From: Constrictibacter sp. MBR-5
GTDB lineage: Bacteria; Pseudomonadota; Alphaproteobacteria; JAJUGE01
DNA: 64,000 nucleotides
Assembly (NCBI RefSeq): GCF_040549485.1
Contig: NZ_JBEPTK010000001.1
Span: forward strand, 744,001-808,000
Direction: 5' to 3'
The translations under genes were made by a program, and so were the position numbers. This document shows, one piece after another, positions 42,929-50,269 of the stretch. Position 1 is the stretch's first letter; every line of letters starts with the position of its first letter. A model generated the notes under the pieces. The model worked only from the letters and a program-made list of their open reading frames with translations, did not search any database and was not told where the DNA came from.

Positions 42929-44212
42929 ATGACCATGCGCGATCACCCTCTCCCCTTCTTCGGCTGGCGCGTCGTCGCCGCCGCCTTCGTCATGGCGACG
43001 TTCGGCTGGGGCGTCGGCTTCTACGGCCCGCCAATCTTCCTGCACGCGGTGCACGCCGAGCGGGGCTGGTCGCTGCCGACCGTCTCGGCCGCCGTCACCG
43101 TGCATTTCCTGGTCGGTGCCGCCGTGGTCGCAGGCCTGCCGGCACTCCATAAGCGCTTCGGGCTGTCCCGGGTGACCGCGGCCGGAGCGGTCGCGCTGGC
43201 CTCCGGCGTGCTCGGCTGGTCGCTCGCCCGGGAGCCCTGGCAGCTCTTCCTCGCGACCCTCTTCAGCGGCGGCGGCTGGGTGACGATGGGTGCCGCCGCG
43301 GTCAACGCGACCGTGGCACCCTGGTTCGTGGCCGACCGCCCGAAGGCGCTCTCCGCCGCCTACAACGGCGCCAGCGTCGGCGGCATCCTGTTCGCGCCGC
43401 TCTGGGTCGCGGGCATCGCGGCGCTGGGCTTCCAGCTCGCGGCGGCGCTGATCGGGATCGCCATGGTCGCGGTGATCGGCATCCTCGCCGCCCGCGTCTT
43501 CGCGATCCAGCCCGCCGACCTGGGGCAGTTTCCGGACGGCCGCCCCCCCGGCACCGAGGCCGCCAAGGCCGGCGCCGGCGCCCTACACCGGATCGCGGCG
43601 CCGCTCCCGCTGCGACCGTGGCGCGACAGGCGCTTCCTGACGCTCTCCGGCGGCATGGCATTCGGCCTCTTCGCCCAGATCGGGCTGCTCGCCCACCTGT
43701 TCTCGCTGATCGTGCCGGCCCTCGGCGTGCAGGGCGCCGGACTCGCCATGAGTCTCGCCACCGGTACGGCCATCGCCGGGCGCACGGCGTTCGGCTGGCT
43801 CATGCCGGCCGGGGCGGACCGCCGCCGCGTCGCCGCCGCGAGCTACCTCGTCCAGCTTGTCGGCTCCGTCCTGCTGCTCGTGGCGGGCATGCAGGACCCG
43901 ATGATCGTCCTGGCCGGGATCGTCCTGTTCGGGTTCGGCATCGGCAACGCCACCTCGCTGCCGCCGCTGATCGCGCAGGTGGAATTCGCCAGGGACGACG
44001 TCGCCCGCGTGGTGGCACTGATCGTCGCCGTCGGCCAGGCCGGCTACGCCTTCGCACCGGCCGCCTTCGGGGCGCTGCGTGCGCTCTCCGAGCCGGCCGG
44101 CGGCGACACCGCCGTCTTCGCCGCGACCGCCGCGATCCAGGCGCTCGCCATCGCCGTCTTTCTCGCCGGCCGCCGCCGCAAGCCTGTCCGACTTTCCGCG
44201 CAAACGCCTTGA
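42929..44212 (+). CDS. MFS transporter
   Basis: A 427-residue inner-membrane carrier with 12 predicted helices. The N-terminus FFGWRVVAAAFVMATFGWGVGFYGPPIFL is the pattern of oxalate/monocarboxylate-type MFS carriers, and RVTAAGAVALASG follows the helix 2–3 loop. Substrate unknown. It is divergent from the ArsR gene with 114 bases between, and converges on nothing; the HD hydrolase gene follows on the same strand. Confidence 0.9.
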   Translation: MTMRDHPLPFFGWRVVAAAFVMATFGWGVGFYGPPIFLHAVHAERGWSLPTVSAAVTVHFLVGAAVVAGLPALHKRFGLSRVTAAGAVALASGVLGWSLAREPWQLFLATLFSGGGWVTMGAAAVNATVAPWFVADRPKALSAAYNGASVGGILFAPLWVAGIAALGFQLAAALIGIAMVAVIGILAARVFAIQPADLGQFPDGRPPGTEAAKAGAGALHRIAAPLPLRPWRDRRFLTLSGGMAFGLFAQIGLLAHLFSLIVPALGVQGAGLAMSLATGTAIAGRTAFGWLMPAGADRRRVAAASYLVQLVGSVLLLVAGMQDPMIVLAGIVLFGFGIGNATSLPPLIAQVEFARDDVARVVALIVAVGQAGYAFAPAAFGALRALSEPAGGDTAVFAATAAIQALAIAVFLAGRRRKPVRLSAQTP

Positions 44213-44276
44213 ACCCGCCGCCGTCACGGACTCCAATGCCGCCCGAACACCACCCGACCCGAGACGCGGACCAGCC

Positions 44277-44879
44277 TTGGCCTCCAGCAGCACATCACCC
44301 GACAAGCCGCCGCGCGCCTGGCAGCGCATGCTTTCCGGCCGGCGGCTCGACATCCTCGACCCCTCGCCGCTCGACGTGGAGATCGAGGACGTGGCGCTCG
44401 GCCTGTCGCGCGTCGCGCGCTGGAACGGCCAGACGGTGGGCGACCACGCCTTCACCGTGGCGCAGCACTCCATCCTCGTGCTCGACCTGCTCGAGGCGGC
44501 GAACCGCGACGCGCCGCGCAAGCTGCGCCTGGCGACCCTGCTGCACGACGCCAGCGAATATGTGACCTCCGACCTGATCACCCCGTTCAAGGCGGCGCTG
44601 GGCCCCGGCTACAAGGGCGTGGAGCACGGGGTCGGACGGGCCGTCAATCTGCGCTTCGGCCTGCCGGGCGACCTGCCCGACGCCTGGGCGGCCGAGATCA
44701 AGCGCGCCGACAAGACCGCCGCCTTCCTGGAGGCCGTCGAGGTCGCGGGCTTCGCCCCCGCCGAGGCACGCAAGGTCCTCGCCTATCGCCGCCGCGCGCC
44801 CGACATGCGCCTGGAGGCGTGGCCGGCCGAGCGGGCGCGCGCCGCCTACCTGGACCGCTTCCGCACCCTTGCTCTCTGA
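44277..44879 (+). CDS. HD-domain hydrolase (YfbR-like)
   Basis: A 200-residue metal-dependent phosphohydrolase. The HD fold residues are visible: His in AQHSILVLD, His-Asp in LLHDASEYV, and Asp in IKRADKTAA. The YfbR/5'-deoxynucleotidase group has this layout, with RAWQRMLSGRRLDILDPSP at the N-terminus. That conserved segment lies before the first ATG (44328), so I take TTG at 44277 as start. The nucleotide substrate is uncertain. Confidence 0.85.
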   Translation: MASSSTSPDKPPRAWQRMLSGRRLDILDPSPLDVEIEDVALGLSRVARWNGQTVGDHAFTVAQHSILVLDLLEAANRDAPRKLRLATLLHDASEYVTSDLITPFKAALGPGYKGVEHGVGRAVNLRFGLPGDLPDAWAAEIKRADKTAAFLEAVEVAGFAPAEARKVLAYRRRAPDMRLEAWPAERARAAYLDRFRTLAL

Positions 44880-45165
44880 GAGTGCATCACGACGCGCGAC
44901 GCTGGCGGCCGAGCATATCGGCGGCGTCAGCGATTGGGTGAACCGCACATTCCCAGGCTCAGGCCGGCCACGACTGCGCCAGATATCGCCAGATATACTG
45001 TAGTTATACATATCCCGTTATGTTAAGCGGTGACGCTGGCTCTACGGGCCGCCGAAAATGCTGACGGTTTCTTGCACGATGCCCGGCCACGACGAGGCAT
45101 TTATCATTCGTTAACATTCTTCAGCTACCCGTGGCGCCGAAAGGGGGGGGGATTAGTACCACCGG
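44880..45165. other. AT-richer 286-base gap before the RTX gene
   Basis: The gap is clearly lower in GC than its surroundings from about 44980, with a direct repeat of GCCAGATAT (44980s and 44989) and the inverted pair GATAT/ATATC (44992–45014). A run of nine G (45143–45151) lies 15 bases before the ATG of the RTX gene. No gene, RNA or convincing -35/-10 pair is seen. The promoter of the RTX gene must lie here. Confidence 0.6.
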
Positions 45166-48100
45166 ATGAAGGGGCGAACCGTGGCGGGAAAAAAAATCGA
45201 ACTCACGGACAAGACGGATTACGCCAAAGGAACTGCAGACGCCGACGTATTCACCACCTGGATGAGCAAGCTGAGTTCGAAGGACAAGGTGGTTGCCGGC
45301 GAGGGTGTCGACACATTCAAGATCATCAACGGCAAATTCACCTTGAAGACGGCGGATCTGCCGCTATTCACCGGCATCGATGCGATTGATGTGACCGCGG
45401 GTTCGCAGTCCAAGCTGACGATTGATCAAAAGTTCGTCGACCAGTCCGACAAAGGAACGATCACGATCAAGCATGGGGGGATCGCGTTTCTCGACACCTC
45501 GGGTGTCGGCGACGCATCGGACGTGATCGTTCAGGGCGGCAACGGCGTCACCCTCGCCAACGGCGTGGACAACCTCGTCACCATCGGGAGCGGCGGCGGG
45601 AAGGTCTACGGGGGGTCCGGCGACGACGTCATCGTCGGGGGCAGCGGCGCGGATCTCCTCGTCGGTGGCGGCGGGGCGGACGTGCTGACCGGTGGCCGCG
45701 GCGGTGACACGATGCGCGGCGGCAGCGACGCCGATCTCTTCGTCGTTGAAGCCGGCGCGAAGTCACTGTTGATCGAGGACTTCAGCACCGACAGCGCCAT
45801 CGAGAAGGTCGACCTGACGGCGCTCGGTCTCGGCGGTTTCAAGGACCTCAAGATCAAGAGTTACAGCGGCGGCACGAACGTCGACGCGGGCGGCGTCCAG
45901 ATCCAACTCGCCGGCGTGGACAGCAAGGCGCTCGACGCGAGCGACTTCATCTTCTCGCAAGCGGACAAGAACACCAGCCATTTCCGGTTCGAGGCCGGTG
46001 CGTCCGCAGCCGAGATTCAGGCTTCCTTGCGTCATGCGCCCGCTGGGGCGGTGATCGAACTTGGCGCCGGCGAGTTTCACTTCGACAGTACCCTTTATAT
46101 CGACCGGCCGGACATCGAACTCCGGGGCGCCGGCTCCTCGCAGACCAAGATCATCTTCGATCTGGCCGGCGGCAGCGAAAAGAACGGGATCGTCGTAGGC
46201 GACCAGGTTCATCTCAAGGCCTATAACGCCGTCGCCTTCACGGCGAATGCCAAAGCCGGTGCGACAGCGATCTCGGTAAAGGACGCGAGCAAGTTCAAGG
46301 CCGGAGACTTCGTCTACTACAGCCAAGCCAACGATCAGGAATTCTTTTCCAAGGAAGGGTATACGAAGGTCAGTTGGAAGGGGACCGATCCGTTGCGGGA
46401 AGGGCTCGCACAGGTCGAAAAGGTTTCCGGTAGCACGCTTACGCTCGACCGACCGCTGAACTTCGACCTGGCCTCCGGCAAGGCCACCGTGACGCCCTTC
46501 GACATGCTCGAAGGCATCAAGATTCACGGCTTGGAAATCGGGTTCGACCTCGGCGCTGCCGATCCCTACAACTTTTCGAACACGAAGATGCCGTTCGAAA
46601 GCGCAGGTGCGCTGAAGATCCAGAACACCTTCGGAGCGAGCGTCTCCGACATCAGCGTCGTCGACGCGCCGAGCAACGCCATCTGGTTCAGTCGCGCCCT
46701 CGACCTGAAGGCCGACCAGCTCCGCACCGAAGGCGCCCACAACAAAGGTGGCGAAGGCAACGGTTACGGCGTGATTCTCGACGAGGTCTCGGACAGCTCG
46801 ATCAGCAACATAACCGCTCTGGAGATGCGGCACAGCGTGCTGTTCGGTGCCTGGAACTCGGAATTCGGCAATGACATCCATGTCAAGCTGACCGATCGCG
46901 ACATCAATTTCCATGGCGGTCCCGACGCCGGGAACACAGTGGTCGTCGACAAGTCGATTGCCAACTACACCGACAAGAACTGGACGATCGTCAGCCAGGG
47001 CGGCGAGCTCATCCATCCGCCCACCGATCTTGACAAGAATGCAGTCTTCTTCCGTGAAGCCGTAGCCGGTGATCTGAACGACTGGATGCGCGGCCACGAC
47101 GGTGGGTCACGGCTTTCCGGCGGCGACGGCAACGACACGATCACGGGTGGGAAGGGCCGCGACGTGATCGCCGGCGATGCCGGCGACGACAGGCTGGAAG
47201 GTGGCGCCGGGGCCGACCGTTTCGTGTTCGAAACCGGCGATGGCATGGACACGATCTACGGCTTCAACCGGGCCGAAGGCGACGTTCTCGAACTGCGCAA
47301 CTTCGCCATCGACAATCTGGCGGATGCCGGCTTCAGGACGAGCGGATCCGATCTGATCCTCGATCTGGGCAGTTCGAATGGGATCGTTCTCAAAGGTATG
47401 GCGAAAACCGCCGTCAAGGACGTGCCGGTCGCGTTCACGACGGAGGGCGACACGGGGGTGACTCTAAAGTCGTCGATCAGCGCGAAGATCCTGATGGGGT
47501 CGCATGCCGACGACCTGTTCAACGTCTATATCAGCAATATCAACTCTTCTTCGAAGATCATTGGCGGCGACGGGACGGATACCATCAAGTTTCTGAGCGG
47601 CTCTTTCACCTTCGATAGCCGCAAGTTCGGCGGCATCGAAGGCATCGACGTCATCGACCTCTCTGGAACGTCCAAGCCCAAGCTTTTCATAGACACGAAG
47701 CTCGTCGACGCCTCCGACAGCGACCAGCTGTTGCTGCGCGTCGGTTCCAAGGGGATCGAGAGTCTCGAAACCGCCGACCTGCCCAGCAAGATGAAAGTGG
47801 TGATCGACGGATCGGGCCAGGTGAAGCTCGCGGCCGCTGGTGCCGAGGTCGAACTGTCCGACAGCGGCAAGCACTATGTGACCGGCAACAAGGGCAACGA
47901 CTTCGTCCGATCCGGAAAAGGGAGCGATCGCATCGAACTCGGTGCCGGGAAGGATACGATCATCGCCGGTGGCGGCAACGACACCCTGGCCGGCGGTTCC
48001 GGTGCGGACAAGTTCGTCTTCGGGCCCGGCAGCGGAGACAATGTGATCAAGGACTGGAGTTCGGAGGACCTGCTGGTTTTCGAGGACTTCAAGGCTGGAT

Positions 48101-48219
48101 CCACCGTGCATCAGAAGGTGGTTTCCGAAGGCCTCCTGCTGACGCTCCCCGACGATTCCTCCGTGCTGCTGTCCGGGATCAAGTCGAAGGTTGCGAGTTC
48201 CGACATCGACTGGGCGTAG
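45166..48219 (+). CDS. secreted RTX-repeat / right-handed beta-helix protein
   Basis: A 1017-residue acidic protein with no Sec signal and three blocks of Ca2+-binding RTX nonapeptides (GGxGxDxUx): residues about 144–194, 645–690 and 901–950. Between blocks 1 and 2, residues about 274–630 look like a right-handed parallel beta-helix of the pectate-lyase/epimerase type (GAVIELGAGEFHFDSTLYID then many NITALEM-like strand turns). A module of about 130 residues (GIDAIDV…KFVDQSDKG) occurs before block 1 and again, diverged, at about 782–910. RTX proteins leave by type I secretion; no such exporter is in the window. GTG at 45181, preceded by AAGGGG, is a good alternative start. GC is lower than in the neighbours. 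Confidence 0.85.
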   Translation: MKGRTVAGKKIELTDKTDYAKGTADADVFTTWMSKLSSKDKVVAGEGVDTFKIINGKFTLKTADLPLFTGIDAIDVTAGSQSKLTIDQKFVDQSDKGTITIKHGGIAFLDTSGVGDASDVIVQGGNGVTLANGVDNLVTIGSGGGKVYGGSGDDVIVGGSGADLLVGGGGADVLTGGRGGDTMRGGSDADLFVVEAGAKSLLIEDFSTDSAIEKVDLTALGLGGFKDLKIKSYSGGTNVDAGGVQIQLAGVDSKALDASDFIFSQADKNTSHFRFEAGASAAEIQASLRHAPAGAVIELGAGEFHFDSTLYIDRPDIELRGAGSSQTKIIFDLAGGSEKNGIVVGDQVHLKAYNAVAFTANAKAGATAISVKDASKFKAGDFVYYSQANDQEFFSKEGYTKVSWKGTDPLREGLAQVEKVSGSTLTLDRPLNFDLASGKATVTPFDMLEGIKIHGLEIGFDLGAADPYNFSNTKMPFESAGALKIQNTFGASVSDISVVDAPSNAIWFSRALDLKADQLRTEGAHNKGGEGNGYGVILDEVSDSSISNITALEMRHSVLFGAWNSEFGNDIHVKLTDRDINFHGGPDAGNTVVVDKSIANYTDKNWTIVSQGGELIHPPTDLDKNAVFFREAVAGDLNDWMRGHDGGSRLSGGDGNDTITGGKGRDVIAGDAGDDRLEGGAGADRFVFETGDGMDTIYGFNRAEGDVLELRNFAIDNLADAGFRTSGSDLILDLGSSNGIVLKGMAKTAVKDVPVAFTTEGDTGVTLKSSISAKILMGSHADDLFNVYISNINSSSKIIGGDGTDTIKFLSGSFTFDSRKFGGIEGIDVIDLSGTSKPKLFIDTKLVDASDSDQLLLRVGSKGIESLETADLPSKMKVVIDGSGQVKLAAAGAEVELSDSGKHYVTGNKGNDFVRSGKGSDRIELGAGKDTIIAGGGNDTLAGGSGADKFVFGPGSGDNVIKDWSSEDLLVFEDFKAGSTVHQKVVSEGLLLTLPDDSSVLLSGIKSKVASSDIDWA

Positions 48220-48230
48220 TTCCGCTCCAC

Positions 48231-48265
48231 CGGTACCCGACCGCGCCTCCCGCGGTCGGGTACCG
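48231..48265 (+). terminator. 15-bp hairpin after the RTX gene
   Basis: A perfect 15-bp stem (CGGTACCCGACCGCG at 48231–48245 and its complement at 48251–48265) with a 5-base loop, 12 bases after the RTX stop. There is no T-run, so it may end or protect the transcript rather than act as a classical terminator. Confidence 0.6.
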
Positions 48266-48313
48266 CCTGCTGCGGAGACATCCCCGGCGGAGCCGCTATC
48301 GAACGCTCGGTGA

Positions 48314-48338
48314 GGAACCTGAGGCCGGTGCGGCCGCT
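48314..48338 (+). promoter_or_regulatory. possible EcfG-like promoter before the SDR gene
   Basis: GGAAC at 48314–48318 and CGCT at 48335–48338, 16 bases apart, one base from the CGTT consensus, 39 bases before the SDR start. Weak by itself, but the next gene in line (ku) has a full-consensus copy. Confidence 0.3.
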
Positions 48339-48376
48339 TCCTCGTGCGCATGTCCCGTTGCACGGCGAGGCGAAGG

Positions 48377-49237
48377 GTGACCGACCGACCGCAGAGCGTT
48401 CCGCCACAGGAACAACCCCGTCAACCCGGCCGCGAGGCACCGATGACGCCGCGGCCGCAGGACGAGATGCGCGCGTACAAGTCCGGCGGCAGGCTCGCCC
48501 GCAGGCGCGCCCTCGTCACCGGCGGCGACAGCGGGATCGGCCGGGCCGTCGCCATCGGCTTCGCGAAGGAGGGCGCCGACGTCGCCGTGGCCTATCTGGA
48601 CGAGCACGACGATGCCGCCCGCACCAAGCGGCTGGTCGAGGCGGAGGGCCAGCGCTGCATCCTGCTGCCCGGCGACCTCTCGGACGAAGCGTTCTGCTCC
48701 TCCATGGTCGCCGAGGCGGCACGCGACCTCGGCGGACTGGACATCCTCGTCAACAACATCGCGGTCCAGTATCCGCAGGACGACCTGTCGGCAATCTCCG
48801 GCGAACAGCTGCGCCGCACCTTCGCCGTGAACGTCTTCTCGATGTTCTACGTCACGCGCGCGGCACTGCTGCATCTCGACCGCGGCGACGCCATCGTGAA
48901 CACCACCTCCGTCACCGCCTATCGCGGCAGCGGCCACCTGATCGACTATGCGTCGACCAAGGCCGCCATCGTCGGCTTCACCCGTTCCATGGCGGCGAAC
49001 CTCGCCGACAAGGGCATCCGCGTGAATGCCGTGGCACCGGGGCCCGTCTGGACGCCGCTGATCCCGAGTTCCTTCGATGCCGGCCACGTCGGCGAATTCG
49101 GGCAGAGCGCCCCCCTCGGCCGCCCGGGGCAGCCGGACGAGATCGCGCCCAGCTACGTCTTCCTCGCAAGCGAGGACGCCGCCTACATGACCGGGCAGGT
49201 GCTCCACCCGAACGGCGGTACCATCATCGGCGGCTGA
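48377..49237 (+). CDS. SDR family oxidoreductase (YghA-like)
   Basis: A 286-residue short-chain dehydrogenase with an N-terminal extension (VTDRPQSVPPQEQPRQPG) typical of the YghA/general-stress-protein-39 group. The nucleotide motif TGGDSGIGRA, NNIA, catalytic Ser178 (NTTSVTAY), Tyr191 and Lys195 (YASTK) are present. These enzymes reduce aldehydes or ketones with NAD(P)H and are often stress-induced. I chose GTG at 48377 because it gives the family N-terminus. Ku follows 68 bases later. Confidence 0.9.
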   Translation: MTDRPQSVPPQEQPRQPGREAPMTPRPQDEMRAYKSGGRLARRRALVTGGDSGIGRAVAIGFAKEGADVAVAYLDEHDDAARTKRLVEAEGQRCILLPGDLSDEAFCSSMVAEAARDLGGLDILVNNIAVQYPQDDLSAISGEQLRRTFAVNVFSMFYVTRAALLHLDRGDAIVNTTSVTAYRGSGHLIDYASTKAAIVGFTRSMAANLADKGIRVNAVAPGPVWTPLIPSSFDAGHVGEFGQSAPLGRPGQPDEIAPSYVFLASEDAAYMTGQVLHPNGGTIIGG

Positions 49238-49272
49238 ATGGCGACTGAATCGGGTGCCGTCGCCGTGCCGAA

Positions 49273-49297
49273 GGAACGCGAATCCGGATCGGACGTT
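49273..49297 (+). promoter_or_regulatory. EcfG-type promoter of ku, predicting a leaderless mRNA
   Basis: GGAAC at 49273–49277 and CGTT at 49294–49297 with exactly 16 bases between, a full match to the general-stress consensus. The -10 element ends only 8 bases before the ku ATG, so transcription should begin at or next to the start codon. Confidence 0.7.
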
Positions 49298-49305
49298 AGA
49301 GGCGC

Positions 49306-50256
49306 ATGGCTCCGCGCGCATATTGGACCGGGCATCTCCGGCTCTCCCTGGTGTCTCTGCCGGTCCGCCTCTATACGGCGACCAGCGGCGCCCATCGCAT
49401 CGCCCTGCACCAGATTCACCGGGAGACCGGCGAGCGGGTGCGCCAGCAGCTGATCGTGCCGGATCACGGCCCGGTCGAGCGCAGCGACATCGCGAAGGGC
49501 TACGAGTACGAGCGCGGCCGCTACGTCATGCTCGAGCCGGAGGAAATCGAGGACCTGAAGGTCGAGTCGAAGAAGACGATCGAGGTCGTCCAGTTCGTCG
49601 ACACCGACGAGATCGACCCGATCTACTACGAGAAGCCCTATTTCGTGACACCCGACGGCGACCTCGCCAACGAGGCTTTCGTCGTGGTGCGCGATGCGCT
49701 GCGCGCCGCCAGGAAGGTGGGTCTCGGTCAGATCGTCATCGCCGGCCGCGAGAACATTGCCGCCATCCGCCCCTGCGGGCGGGGACTGCTGATGGAGACG
49801 CTGCGCTACGCCGACGAGGTGCGCGATTCCGACCTGTACTTCCAGGACATCAAGGACCTGAAAGCCGACGAGGAACAGCTCGACCTCGCCAAGGAACTGA
49901 TCCGTCGCAAGTCCTCGCCTTTCGACCCGGATCGTTTCGAAGACCATTACCAGGCGGCCTTGAAGGAACTGGTGAAGGCCAAGATCGAGAAGCGCCCGGC
50001 CGACGAACCGGAGGATGCCCCGCGCCGCACCGGCAATGTCGTCAACCTGATGGACGCCCTGAAGCGCAGCCTGAAGACCGACGACAAGGAGCCGGCGGAG
50101 AAACCGAAAGCGGCGGCCGGCGCGAAGAAGAAGGGCGAGGACGAGCCGACCAAGGCAAAGGCGACCGCGAAAAAGCCGGCGAAGACCGCGTCGTCGAAAT
50201 CGGCGCCGAAGAAGACCGAGGCGAAACCCGCGCCGCGCAAGCGCAAGACCGCCTGA
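49306..50256 (+). CDS. ku: non-homologous end-joining protein Ku
   Basis: A 316-residue bacterial Ku. The N-terminus MAPRAYWTGHLRLSLVSLPVRLY is typical, and the core beta-barrel (to about residue 245) forms the ring that threads DNA ends. The C-terminal 70 residues are Lys/Ala-rich (EKPKAAAGAKKKGEDEPTK…), the extended tail that binds DNA in many Ku proteins. It recruits LigD, whose gene starts 13 bases later. A stress-type promoter lies directly before its ATG. Confidence 0.97.
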   Translation: MAPRAYWTGHLRLSLVSLPVRLYTATSGAHRIALHQIHRETGERVRQQLIVPDHGPVERSDIAKGYEYERGRYVMLEPEEIEDLKVESKKTIEVVQFVDTDEIDPIYYEKPYFVTPDGDLANEAFVVVRDALRAARKVGLGQIVIAGRENIAAIRPCGRGLLMETLRYADEVRDSDLYFQDIKDLKADEEQLDLAKELIRRKSSPFDPDRFEDHYQAALKELVKAKIEKRPADEPEDAPRRTGNVVNLMDALKRSLKTDDKEPAEKPKAAAGAKKKGEDEPTKAKATAKKPAKTASSKSAPKKTEAKPAPRKRKTA

Positions 50257-50269
50257 GGCGAGTCCGGCG

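Noticed and set aside
45030-45389. A 119-codon frame reading through the G tract before the RTX gene, possibly a phase-variable leader
   Set aside because: It is out of frame with the RTX protein, and a TAG at 45154 in the RTX frame prevents any in-frame fusion by slippage.
45590-48010. Repetitive DNA inside the RTX gene that could be taken for a CRISPR or tandem array
   Set aside because: Repeats follow the codons of GGxGxDxUx nonapeptides and are not identical at the DNA level; no spacers.
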